Positions 47,576-58,715 of a DNA stretch of 64,000 nt are shown here, one piece after another; the stretch's first letter is position 1; every line of letters begins with the position of its first letter. The translations under genes and the position numbers were made by a program. The stretch comes from Ceratocystis colombiana (taxonomy: Eukaryota > Ascomycota > Sordariomycetes > Microascales > Ceratocystidaceae), in NCBI GenBank assembly GCA_026419805.1, contig JAOSLS010000069.1, positions 43,890-107,889 on the forward strand, given 5' to 3'. Under the pieces are notes generated by a model, which was not told the origin of the DNA, ran no database searches, and was given only the letters and a program-made list of their open reading frames with translations.

Positions 47576-50500
47576 TGGTGTCTCCCCACTGCTGGTGGTC
47601 CATTGTTGGTGGCAATTGGTCCCCATTTGGCCTCCTAGTGATTGAGAGCTTCTGTTTCTTCAATGTTTTCAATGGGTACCCAGGTTGGATCATCCCATCC
47701 TACCCATTTTACCAGGACCTTTCTTCTGGCTCCTTTTCCTTGGGCCTGTACAATATCCTCTACCATCCATTCATCTTCACCATCCTCATTGACAATGGCA
47801 GCTGGTTTGTCTGGCACTTGCTGCTGGCTTGGTAGAGGGTCATTGGATGCTTTTTCAATGCAGTCCACATGGAAAATGTCATGGATTCCCTTAGGCACAT
47901 CTAGTTTCACTGTCAGAGGAGTTGGTGCTTCAATTACAGTGAACTTTCTGTGTAACCAGTCCAATTTGTGAGAGGACTGTGCTGTCCACAGATTCTTCAT
48001 GGTAAGCCACACTTGGTCTCCTGCCTAATACACTTCTGCTGGGCATCAGGGCTAGTCCTCCATTCACTGTTGTGCTGCTGCCAGGGCACTGGCAATCAGG
48101 TCTGTTGCATCAGTCATCTTTTCCACCAAGGCTTCTGCACAGCTGAAGTTTGAACCTTCTACACTCTAGTCTTCATCTGATATGGAGAGTTGTATGGGGT
48201 TCACATGATAACTATGGCTGGCAAAGAAAGGACTGATGTTTGCTCTTGGTGCTGATGGTTGGTTGTTGATGGCTAGCATTGCTGAGGGGAGCAGTTGGTC
48301 CCAGTCTGTTTGTGCAAAGTTCACAAAGGCCTGTAAGTATGCCTGAACCTCCTGGTTAGCTCTTTCTGTGCCTCCATTTGATTAGGGATGGTAAGCTGTT
48401 GTAAGTTTGTGTCTGATTTTCAACAGCTTGCAAAACTGTTTCCAGAACCCTCCTGTGAACTGTGGGCCTCTGTCTGAGATAATTGAGTCTAGGGGTCTAT
48501 GGTGTCCATAGTGACATTCATTGAAATGGTTGATGACTGTCTCAGTCTAGATATTAGGCAATGCTTGTAGAGTCACATTCCCAGTGAGGTGGTCTGTGAT
48601 AACTATAACATGTTCATTGCTAGTGTTGTCACACTTTGGAAGTAGGCCTATGAAGTCAATGGAGATTTACTTCTATTGTTGATCAGGTATGGGGAGAGGC
48701 TGTAGGATGCCTTGTTTCTTTTACCTCCACACCTTTCCCCTTCTACAAACATCACAGTTGTATAGAAATTGTCTGACGTCTGAGTTCAGGCCTGGCCAGT
48801 AAAACTGCTGGTGGAGGATCTCTATGGTTCCATCTCTCCCTGGGTGGCCAGTCACCCTACTGTCATGGGCTTCCTGTAGAAGTTTGGTTCAGAGTGGCTT
48901 GGAATTCAGTACCCACAGCCAATCATGGCAAAACAAATGTCTGTCCTTTTCAGTGAAGTCTCCCAATTGTCCTTGAATACTCTTTGGGAGTTTGGTGGTA
49001 TCTTGATTTCTCACTGCTAACCAGATGGCTTCTGTTTCTTCATCTTCACCTGCTCCTTCATCCCACAGGTCCTGGAGTTCATGGTTCTTGAAGAGGCTGG
49101 TCTGCCTTTGGGCTGGCATTGCTTGAAGAGGTGGGTCCTGTTCATGTTTCCACAGTTGTAGTTCTCACCCTTCACCAGGGTCTTTTGGCTCATCCTGTTC
49201 TTTCCTGGATAGGGCATCAGCAGCTTGATTTAGGTGTCCTGGTCAGTGGATGACTTTGAAAGGTGGCAGGGTCTGCAAGAATTCCAACCATCTGATCTGT
49301 CTCTCATTGAGTAGCTGTTTCTTAGCAAAATATTGCAGGTTCTTGTGGTCTGTCATAAGGGTAAAACTAACAAGGCCTTATAGCATTGCATACCACTCTT
49401 TGAAACAATAGATTACCCCAAGGAGTTCCTTGTCATGGATGGTGTAGTTCTGTTCAGTATCATTCATCTTGTGGGAAAAGAAAGCTACTGGTATTCCATT
49501 TTGCAAGAGGTGTCCTCTAACACTGAAACCTGAAGCATCTGACTCAATGACAGTTGTATCTGTTCCTAAATCAGGGTCCCAGCCTGCAAGTAGGCCTCTG
49601 CTAATGAAACACTTCTTCAGCTCCTGGAAAGTGTTCTCTTGGTTCTGTCCCCAGATGAAAGGCTTGCTTTTCCCTATGAGTGCCACTAGTGGTGCTGTGA
49701 TCTTGGTGAAGTTCTTTATGAATACCTAGTAGAAGTTGGTGAAACCTAAGAAGGACCTTACTCCTTTGGCTGTTTTCAGGGCTTCCCAGGACATGATAGC
49801 TTCAATCTTGGCTAGGTCCATGCTGATGCCCTTGTCTGCTTCTACAATGAAGCCTAGATACTTGGTCTTCTGAACCTTGAATTCACACTTGTCTACATTG
49901 AGTTGTAGGCCAGCTTTTTCCAGTTCTACAAGCACTTGGCAGACTTGTTCCTGGTGTTTCTCTTTAGTCCTATCTGTATAGATCAAGACATTGTCAATGT
50001 ATGCAGAGCAAAAATTGTTGAGAAATCAGTGTAAGACCCAGTTGATGTAACACTGGAATACTGCAGGGCCATTTGAGAGTCTGAAGGGGACAACATTCCA
50101 CTCATATAGACTATAGCAAGTGTTGAAAGCAGTCTTCCATTCATCACCTTTTCTCACTCTAATCTTGTGGAATGTAGCATGCATGTCCAACTTGGTCAGC
50201 TATTTAGCTTTGGCTACTTGTTGTAGTGTCTCATGGATGAGTGGAATAGGGTACTGATCTTTTACTGTAATGTCATTCAGGCTATAGTAATCCACACAGA
50301 AACATAGCCCTCCCCTAGGTTTCTTTGTGAAGAGGACAGGGGACACTGCAGTGGATTGGCTAGCTTGAATGTATCCCTTGTCAAGATGTTCTAGGAGTGT
50401 TTTCCTGAGAACCAGTAGTTTGTCTCATGATATATTGTATAGTGGTCCCCATAGAGGTCTTTTGTCTTGTCTATCATCTCCTTTCTCCAGGTTGATAGCC

Positions 50501-51240
50501 ATGTCAATACCAGGACAGTGGGGAATTTCCTGGTCCTCTTTCTCATCAAAGACCCTGAGGTACTTCTAGTAATGGTGGGGAACTTTTTGTTTCAGGTCTA
50601 TTCAGCTTTTCATACACAAAGCCTTCTCAATATCAGCCATTGTGGCTGTGAACACTCTTGGTTCATTTCCCTAGTGTACTCTCTCCTGGTCCTTGAGGAT
50701 CTGTGCCACCATAACTGCCCTGATCATTGCTTCAGGCCACTTAGCCTTCTTGTACTAGGCAATGGGGTAGACTTTGTAAAGAGTGTCAGGGTGATGTAGT
50801 TCCATCACACTGCCATCAGGGGAGATTGTAGTGTTCTGTTGTTCAATCCAGGGAGTGCCTAGGATAAGCTTCTCAGCTTGGCCAGGGACCACATACATGA
50901 AGGCTCTGCAGGTGCAGGAACCACTCACATCAAGGTCAAGTTGAACAATAGCTTTTAACACTGACTGGTTGTTCACAGATTGTAGGGGGCAGGGTTTTAT
51001 TTCAATACACATGAGTTTTAGAAGGGTGGCAGTTTCTTCATTAATTATAGCAAATGAGTTACAACCATTGTCTATCAGAGCAGTAAGAGCATGTTATTGG
51101 TTGATCACTATACTAGTCCAGAAAGTCCAACCTGTCATTTTCTCTTCCTAGAACTGTACCCATTCCTTTTCTAATACTTTGTGTGACAGGTGATTTTCCA
51201 TCACACATGTCAGTTTTCCAACTCTGTATTTTCCTCCTCA
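47554..51240 (-). pseudogene. Element A pol: protease, RT, RNase H, integrase, chromodomain (stops throughout)
   Basis: Reading on the minus strand in one frame: protease with ALTALIDNGCNSFAII near 51.07 kb (DNG where DSG or DTG is expected); ILGTPWIEQQN at ~50.86 kb; RT with AYIDNVLIYTDRTKE near 50.0 kb (the second Asp of the YxDD box is Asn here); KYLGFIVEADKG and SFLGFTNFY; RNase H ESDASGFSVRGHLLQNG near 49.55 kb; integrase zinc region LHQQFYWPGLNSDVRQFLY; catalytic SIDFIG, SDRGPQFTGGFWKQF (48.45-48.48 kb) and NGGTERANQE; chromodomain DEWMVEDIVQ, then RRKVLVKWVGWDDPTWVP (47.65-47.79 kb). Trp and Gln codons are converted to TAG or TAA at several places. The intact frame would end in a TGA touching the LTR. 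The gag and pol frames differ by one. Confidence 0.9.
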
Positions 51241-52271
51241 TCAGTATCTTCCCTCAGAAGGCTAGCCAGCTGTGCACTGTATAGTGTAGCTGTCTGTGTA
51301 GCCTAGACACCAACTGCCTGATGAGTAGCTGGGTTGATAGTAGGCTTGAGGGGGCACTAGGAGGTGCCACACCCTGGTCTTATGCACTATAGGCAGACTC
51401 TAGCCACTCATCATGTAATTAACTCTTCCTTTGTCACCCATTTTACACATCCTCCCTGTAACTCCTGGTCTGTGGCATAGGGGACACCTTTTGCATCATG
51501 GGTGGGTCACTAGTACTTGGCCTGAGGTGTGTTACTTGCATAAGTGTAGGACTAATCCATAGGCTTACCCCTGGGTGCTGCTGGCAGTGCTGTCATCAAG
51601 TTTCAGGCTATGACTTAGAGCCTATTAGGGTTCAGGGAACATCATATAGCTGTCTCACAGTATTAGGCAAATGTCATACCCTCAATATTTATGAAAGACA
51701 TGAGAGTCTTCAAGGTTAGGTTTAATACTGCATTGAGATGTGTGATTTTGGACTGGTCAGGCCAGTTAAGCCCACCTGCTTAGGCCAAGTGACTCTCAAA
51801 CATTAGGAAGAAGTCCTGGAAAGGCATATTTCCCTGGGGTCACTGTAGATAGGCCAAGTTCTGCTGGGTGGTGGTAGGGTCTTTATATGTCTTATCCAGG
51901 TACTCCAGCAGGGAGAAAGGGTTAGGGTTTATACTCTTATAGAGGGTCTTTGTATACAAAAGGCAGCCTAGTTTTGCCTTGCCATCTAGGCATGTGAATA
52001 GGTAAGCAATTTGACTTTGGGAGTCACCTAGGGTGTCCCTATCTATACTCAACTTATACTCTGTATCCAACCACTAACACATGTATTTCATCTAGTCTCC
52101 TTCAAAATGATTCAGTGGAGGAAGAATTTGTCATAGATGGTCTTGTGGAACTATCATGTGTATAGTTGGGGGCACTAGTAGAGGGGTGGCATTGGCAGGC
52201 CTTGCTTGTGAAGGGGGCAGAGCTGGCATTGGGTGTAGTTGTGTTTCTTCACTCACATCCATAGGGTCCAT
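51241..52271 (-). pseudogene. Element A gag remnant
   Basis: Starts at the ATG at 52271 (MDPMDVSEETQLHPMPALPP). A capsid-like region follows: DTLGDSQSQIAYLFTCLDGK, then LEYLDKTYKDPTTTQQN and FQDFFLMFESHLA, the usual retrotransposon-gag pattern. Interrupted by TAG/TAA stops. Relative to pol the frame is offset by one base in the same way in the sister element B, so the offset is ancestral. The gag/pol limit given is approximate. Confidence 0.8.
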
Positions 52272-52426
52272 GATTCTAAAGGGTAGTAAAAAAACTGTTT
52301 TTTTTTTTTTGAGGGGGGGCATGTAGAAAAGGTGGCTAGGGGAAGATGTTGAAGATAATTTGGGGGCACATGGACAGGGTGGCAAATGTTAGTCAGGGGT
52401 CACAAGTAAAAAAGAAATGATGAATG

Positions 52427-52440
52427 AGATTTTTCTAAAT
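52427..52440 (-). promoter_or_regulatory. Self-complementary primer-binding site of element A
   Basis: AGATTTTTCTAAAT on the plus strand abuts the 5' LTR. Its exact reverse complement ATTTAGAAAAATCT is found inside both LTRs (52493-52506 and 47366-47379). No tRNA-like TGG start is present. This matches self-primed elements, where the 5' end of the transcript folds back onto the PBS. Confidence 0.75.
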
Positions 52441-52680
52441 TATTGCCAGTGCTTGACATTGATCACTCAATGAAAATACTATAAAGTGTTTTATTTAGAA
52501 AAATCTAGTGAAAGAAAGAAGAAAGAAGAAAACTAAAACTAAGTGCCTTTTGTCCTATTTGTATTTCTTGCTTCCATCTAGCAGAGTTTTCTCTGAGCCA
52601 TTTATCATCCATAGGCACTAGTTGTCCATGCGCTCCTTGTCCTGTGATCCTTGTTGAATGTAGGCACACAGCCTGCAACA
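52441..52680 (-). repeat. 5' LTR of element A (240 bp)
   Basis: Same length as the left LTR. Begins TATTGCC instead of TGTTGCC and ends GCCTGCAACA next to ATACA. The differences from the left LTR are C-to-T or G-to-A changes, several of them at CpG. Confidence 0.95.
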
Positions 52681-53062
52681 ATACAAGAAGATTCAATTGC
52701 ATAACAGCTTTGTTATTAGAGGGAAGACTAGCAAAGGATGAGGGACTATGTAAGGGAGTAAATCAATCTAATGGATGTATTGGCATAAGAACAGAAATAA
52801 TTGTTGAAGAAGCAAGAACTAACTAATACTACAAATGATGGAGGGTTCTGTCATGGACAGGCAGGAAGGTTCTATGAGACTGAGACTAACCCAATAGCTC
52901 AAAGACAGGACAGGCAGGACAGGTAGACAGGGATGAGGACAGGCAGGACAGGATGTTCAGGATGGTAATAGATACCAGGACAGAAGACAGGGACAGGAAG
53001 TTCAGTATATTCAGGGTAGGAGACAAGGACATTGCTTAAGGAGCAACATTCAGGTAATAGAG
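52681..53062. repeat. Repeat debris with GACAGG-type simple repeat
   Basis: The stretch between elements A and D begins with the right target-site copy ATACA. Bases ~52853-52995 are a degenerate GGACAGG/CAGGACAGG purine-rich repeat. It also holds the left arm of a long inverted repeat (52749-52849). No coding sequence was recognised. Confidence 0.6.
52749..52849 (+). repeat. Left arm of 101-nt inverted repeat
   Basis: TGTAAGGGAG to GGGTTCT. Its reverse complement matches 53310-53410 at about 90 of 101 positions; most differences are transitions. It is probably a fragment of the LTR at 53063-53410 in the opposite orientation. Confidence 0.75.
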
Positions 53063-53410
53063 TGTTAGGGTCTGCAACCCATAGAGGCTTTGCCTAGGGC
53101 CTTTCCCTTAGTCATAATCCCCCTGAGACAGCATATCCATTCAGGGCCTGCTTTAGATGCAGTCACTGGAAACAGCCTATTCATTGGGGCATGCCTTAGA
53201 CACAACCACCAGAAACAGTATATTCATTAAGACCTCTCTCCTGGAATAGTCCTGGGGGTCTAGACCTTCAGTAAGAAGCAGTCCATCTTTCTTCAGTATA
53301 AAGTAGTGTAGAACCCTCTATCATCTATAGTATTAGTTAGTTCTTACTTCTTCAACAATTGTTTCTATTCTTATACCAATACATCCTTTTGTTTGATTCA
53401 CTCCCTTACA
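53063..53410 (+). repeat. Element D: putative solo or broken LTR (348 bp)
   Basis: Starts TGTTAGGGTCTGC and ends CACTCCCTTACA, i.e. TG...CA with termini like those of element C (TGTTAGGG and CCCTTACA in the coding sense). A TATAAA box is at 53297-53302. Its last 101 nt form the right arm of the inverted repeat. The 5-bp flanks (TAGAG and TCACA) do not match, so it is not a clean solo LTR. Confidence 0.5.
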
Positions 53411-53652
53411 TCACAATTATTCCTCTTACTGTTTGAGTGACACCAGCACTATAAGGAATGTACTTATGAAACAGAAGACATGGAATCTATAGATAACATA
53501 GAACCCATAGAACCTATAGACCCTATGAAAGACATAGAACCTATAGAAGATATAGAACCCATAGGACCTATACCACAATGAACCCCTAAGTGCTAGAGAA
53601 TGCCCCTCAGGCTTCTCCTATGGAAGCAGACCCCCTAATGGTAGCCTACACC
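53411..53652 (+). pseudogene. Possible gag remnant downstream of element D LTR
   Basis: An open stretch at about 53467-53580 reads as an acidic, repetitive peptide with units like MESIDNIEPIEPIDPM and DIEPIEDIEPIGPIPQ, from a ~12-nt tandem DNA repeat (ATAGAACC-type). It lies right after an LTR-like sequence and is cut off by element C. It may be the start of element D's gag or simply a minisatellite. No family is recognised. Confidence 0.35.
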
Positions 53653-53885
53653 TGTAAGGGCCTTGTCTTGCAAGAATCAATGAAGTACAGTAGAAACAAA
53701 TATATTCTGATAGGGAAAGAAAGGAACTAAACTAAGTCTAAAATTAACTGCTAACCTTTGCTATATTAGTATTTTAAGAGAGGCATAAATAATTATTCAG
53801 CCTTTTAGGGCTAGTATGCTTATGCTCCTCTAATAGATAGGTTGAAAAGTCTTTAGACTCTATTTGGGTTTTCCAAACCCTAACA
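53653..53885 (-). repeat. 3' LTR of element C (233 bp)
   Basis: Begins TGTAAGGGCCTTG and ends CCCTAACA. A purine tract follows on the minus strand (GAAGAGAAAGGAGGCTGA), again with a TGA touching the LTR. Contains ATATTCTGAT at 53702-53711, complementary to the site next to the 5' LTR. Confidence 0.85.
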
Positions 53886-56800
53886 TCAGCCTCCTTTCTC
53901 TTCTAGCTATCTTTCTAGTGCAACTATGTCTTCTAGGGCTTCTCTTAGTTCCTAGGTAGGATCAGGGAAACCTGTCCATTTCACTAGGTATTATGCTTCC
54001 CTCTTGCTATTGGAAGGATGCTCCTGGATTATATCTTCTACTTCCTATTCTTCTATACCATTGATTTTGACTAGGCCTGGTGTACTATCTGTAGTATAGG
54101 TGTTCTAGGAGGGAAAAGCATTATTTAGGAAATGCCTTAACCTATCTGTATGAAAAATGTCATGACCTCTGGCTCCCTATAGGTCTAACCTATAGTTGTA
54201 GGAACCTACTTCTTCTAAGACTTATAGCTTCTAGTATCAGAGTCTCAATTTTCAGCCTAGGCCTTCTTACTATATAGTATATGAGCTCTTAGATAACTAA
54301 ACCTAGTCTCCAGGTTGGAATCAGTAATAGGGCTATCTATATAGGTTTACTTATTCCTCTATATTTAATCTAGTAGTGCTTAGTATAGATTATACCTACT
54401 TTGCTTAGTCAGCCAGGCTTTTCATTATCCTAGTGGCTTGTGCCACTAGGCTCTGGTTTTAGTCTAGTAGTAGTGTCAGGGGGGTAATTGCTTCTAGCTA
54501 TAACTGAATAGGTTCTGGATCAAAACCATAGGACATTGTAAAGGGTGATGTTTCAGTAGAGGAAGAAGTGGCTATATTCAATGTGAATTCAATTATTAGG
54601 AGGCAGTTGAGCTAGTCTAGGTATTCTATTAGAAGTTTTAATAATTTTACCTTGATTTCAGTATTTACCCTCTCTATAGCTCTATTTGACTAGGGGTGAT
54701 ATGTAGTAGTCAATTATTAGTTTATTTTCAGTGTTATCATTAGGTGCTTCTAAAATATATTAGTGAATTGCCTATCTAATATAATGCTCTAGGGTAGGCT
54801 ATATCTTAGGTAGTAGTACTTAAGGAAATATATTGATAGGTATTTAATATCTAGGCTATAGTATAGTATTAGTATTGTTCCCTTTAAGAGATGATCTATA
54901 ATTGTCATGATATACTTATATGATTTTCCTTCTCTTTTACAAGTGGGGAGAGGTCCTATCAGGTCTAGACTAATGTCTTACTATATATAGTCAGGGATAG
55001 GAAGAGGTTTCAGTAGTCCTTATTTCATTTAATATATGATATTAGTACTGCTATATATTTTATAGTTTTAGTAGAAGTGTTTGATATCTGAGGTATAGTA
55101 TAGCTAGAAATAGGTTTTTAAGACCTCTTGACATATGACTCTCTATCTAGGGTAGATGAGTATTACTGAGTCATGTATTTCCTATAGTACATTAGTTTAT
55201 AGTAGTTCCTAATTTAGTAGCTAAAGTCAAGATCTAAAGTAGAGGTGACCTTGTGAGTCTAGAGAGTATTCTAATAGTGATACTCTCTAGTGGTTCTTTA
55301 GGTTCTCAGGCTATGTTAGGGATCCTGAGGCAATGATAGTATAGGTAAGTGAGTAGTCTATGTCTTTAGATAGTGCTTAGTTCTAGAGTGTAGATAGGTT
55401 TTCTTATTGGAATAGGGATGGTATCAATAGGGAGGGTATATGGATAGGTTAGATATATAGTAAGCTATCTTTACCTTAGGTCAGTAGCTACTAGTAGTAT
55501 ACTTTCAGTCAAGGGTCTTCTATGTCCTGAGGCATATGTAGTTAGGATAGTACATCTAGGAGTAGAGATAGTTTTCCTAGGTAGTGCTCTAAAGCTAGGT
55601 TGAACTCTAAAAGTAAGGTTACCTATCTAGCTTATTATTCTGATAGTTATTATATAGTTATAAAATAGAGTAGGTTTTAGTAGTCTGTCAGGACCTTGAT
55701 AGGGCTTTAGGTTCCCTAGAGTTCTCCTTACTATTCCTTAAGGGCTTGTATGATTATAAGTATTTCTTTATTATAGATTTCATAGTTTACTTCTAAGGGT
55801 GACATTTTTTAGCTGATGTATACTATTGGATATATCCTATCTAGGTGTTCCTAGAGGAGGATAGCCCTAGTGCTATAACCTAATGTATCTACTTCAATAG
55901 TGGTGGGAAGAATGTAATTGAATAAGTGTAGTATAGGGGCAGAGTAGAAAGTATCTTTCAGCTGGGTGAAGGTATGTTCATAGTCATCAGACTATAGAAA
56001 AGGGGAATGCTTCCCTGTTAGTGTATTAAGGGGTCCTGTAATAGTAGTAAAGTCTTTAATGAATAGGTAGTAAAAGTTTATAAAACCTAGAAATCCTCTA
56101 ATATCTTTCTTATTCTTAGGAGTAGGCTATTCTTTGACTACTTGGACTTTTACTAGGTCTATAGTTGTCTTTCCTAGTTAGATAATGTATCCTAAGTACT
56201 TGACTTCTTTAGTTGTAAATTCACACTTGTCTATATCTATAGTCAGTCCTGCTCTAACTAGCTTAGTTAGGACTTTATTCACTTATTCATAATATTCTTC
56301 AAGGGTACTATCTGTAAAGACTAAAATGTCATTAATATAGGTAGAATAGAATATATCTAGGTACTCTTATAGCACTATATTTAGGAAACACTAGAACTAG
56401 GCAGAAGTATTAGATAGACTAAATAGCATGATATTCCACTTAAAGGAACCTAAGCAGGTGTGAAAAGCTATTTTCTATTCATATCCTAGTTCAATTCAGA
56501 CATTGTGGAATATAGCTACTACATTGAGCTTTGTAAACCATTTTGCTTGGCTGACTTATCAGAGGGTTTCTCTGAAGTTTAGTAGGGGATAGCAGTCCTT
56601 TTTCATTATTTTGTTAAGTAACCTATAGTCAATATAGAACCTTAGCCCACCCCCTGGCTTTTTGATGAATAATATTAGGGCTACTGCTATTAAGCTACTT
56701 ATCTAGATGAACTTTTTATTGAGTAGGTTGAGTAGTGTTTTCCAGAGGATAATCAGTTCATCATAGGAGAGACTATATAATAGGCCCTATAGTGCTTCAG

Positions 56801-58715
56801 AGTCTAGGACTATGAGGTTGATCTCATAGTTCATCCTAGGTCAGAGGGGAGGGAGGTAGTATAAGTAAAGGGCTTCTAGGTCAAACACTATAATGTTTTC
56901 TATAGTGATCTAGCCTAGGACTTTAGCTTTCTATTCATCTGAGTAGGGCTCCTCTTCTTTAGCTAGCTTTTCCAGGGTATAATTGATGTCTTATAGACTT
57001 ACTATAAAGACTTTGAGGTCATAGTTCTAAATTTTATATATATAGGCTACTTTTAGTTCAGTTAGGTTACTATATTCTAAGGAGGTTATTGACTATAGTA
57101 TTGAAAAATTCTAGAAGACAAGATAGTGGTTTGTATAATCTATACTTGCTTTATAGTGGTATAACTATAGGTATCCTATTATTATTTCTTCTTCATAGAT
57201 ATCTAGTACTACTAGTGTAAATACTTCTTCTCTGATTCTACCTAGATCTATTTCTAGTTTAGTGGCTTATGTAGTGATAGAGGCAGGTTAGTCATTGAAA
57301 GGTTTTAGGGATAGGGGGGAGGTAAGCACTGAGCAGGGGAGTTTGTATTTCTTTATAAGTTTCTCAGATATAATTATAGATACTATATTACCTATATCTA
57401 CTAGTGTAACTATAGGATAGTTATTATTTATTACTATGTCTATATTAAGGGCTCCTTTAATGAGTAGAGGAGTTAGGGAGGGAAGAGAAGAGGGAGAAGA
57501 AGAGAATATATTCCTTACTACTAACTTCCTCTAGTTATGACTATAACTAGAGGGGGCTAGTTTTCTGATAGATTGTCATCATCCTCTAGAATCATATCAT
57601 CATCAAAAGGTGGGGATACTACTATTTTATAGGTGCTTAGCTCCTAGGGCTTCAGGCTAACTCTATAAGGGCACTGATAGATAAAGTGTTTAGATGAACT
57701 ATAGTAGAGGTACTTCCTATCCTACTTTCACTATTCTCACACTTCTATAGAAACCTATTTCACTTTAGGATAGTCTGACTACTAGTCAGAGGACACTTAG
57801 TAGGTGTACTCCTAATCTATAGCATCTAGGTTATATTAGGGTGTAGTTGTAGTAGGGAGAGAGGTTAATAGCCTATCATCCTCTCTCTATTATAGTAGTA
57901 TTTAGGAGGTATATACTACTGTCTTCTTATATTCCTTATAGTCTATCAGGGGAAGGTTACTTTAGATCTATTAATAGAGAGTAGGGTCAAGGCTTTATCT
58001 AAACTAGAGAATTTTCTAGCTATAGTATAGGTTATTACCCTGAGTAAGGCTAAGGAGGTTATCAAACTTTTGGATATAGTCATTAATCTTTGACTTTCCT
58101 TAGTAGATCATCTGGATCTTTAGTAGGGCCTTCTCCTTAGCTATAGGGTCTTCAAAAGCCTTCTAGAGTTCTTCAAGGAAAGCATTACATATGCTAGAGG
58201 TATTATAGAGTTTAGTGTCAAGTATCCTCTTGATTTAGTTGTGAGCTGAGTTAGCTACACTAAGGTACACTAGGGTTATGAACTCACTGTCAGGAATATA
58301 TGTTTTCTCAATTTCCTAAATATACTTTACTTGATTAAACCAGATAGTAAACTCATCTAGGTCAGTAGTAGTGAGTTTTGGGATCTTAGTTGAACCTCTT
58401 GTCATAGGTGATCCCAGTAAGCTATTGTACTATGTGTTGAGTAGTTTAAGGGCACTATTAAGCATCTAGACCTGTTGCTCCAGTTGCTACTCCCTTGAAA
58501 GGGGTGGAGCTTATTATTACTATTACTATTGTTATTATTGTTGTTATTCTACTATATTAGTGTTGGGCTAGAGGGGGGGGGGCTAATATGACTTATAGCT
58601 AGTAATAATCAGTGAACCAGTAAAATATTTTGAAACCAATGATATGAGTAATCCAGTGTGACTAGTAACCAGTAAAAATTATAGGAGCCAGTAAAAAAAA
58701 GAGATCAGAATATGA
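53886..58715 (-). pseudogene. Element C gag-pol remnant
   Basis: Minus-strand landmarks: zinc-knuckle-like KHFIYQCPY near 57.68 kb, with preceding Cys apparently changed to Tyr; protease-like VTLVDIGNIVSIII near 57.4 kb; RT start LILFIKKPGGGLRF near 56.65 kb; YINDILVFTDSTLEEYY near 56.3 kb (YxDD box with Asn at the first Asp); KYLGYII and IRGFLGFINFY; RNase H-like TIEVDTLGYSTRAILL near 55.9 kb; chromodomain near 53.93-54.06 kb, readable as EVEDIIQEHPSNSKREA then YLVKWTGFPDPT, with TAG exactly where conserved Trp residues should be. No product is possible. Confidence 0.8.
58704..58713 (-). promoter_or_regulatory. Self-complementary primer-binding site of element C
   Basis: ATCAGAATAT, two bases from the right LTR. 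Its reverse complement ATATTCTGAT lies at 53702-53711 in the left LTR. The position and length fit the self-priming arrangement seen in A and B, although the sequences are unrelated. Confidence 0.6.

Larger units (their letters stand above)
47314..52680 (-). mobile_element. Element A: complete Ty3/gypsy chromovirus LTR retrotransposon, inactivated
   Basis: The element is 5367 bp, flanked by the 5-bp direct repeat ATACA (47309-47313 and 52681-52685), with 240-bp LTRs that start TG and end CA. Coding is on the minus strand, so the right LTR is the 5' LTR. Order in the coding direction: LTR, primer-binding site, gag, protease, reverse transcriptase, RNase H, integrase, chromodomain, polypurine tract, LTR. 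This order (integrase last, with a C-terminal chromodomain) defines chromoviruses. Many TAG stops, mostly from Trp or Gln codons, and near absence of CpG show it has been mutated by a RIP-like process and cannot encode full proteins. Confidence 0.95.

Noticed and set aside
51920..51945. Telomere-like AGGGTTAGGGTTT in element A (and the matching place in B)
   Set aside because: It is the complement of gag codons for Asn-Pro-Asn-Pro and is present in both copies, so it is coding sequence.
53475..53575. Direct-repeat block considered as a CRISPR-like array
   Set aside because: Units are ~12 nt without unique spacers, in a eukaryotic repeat region.
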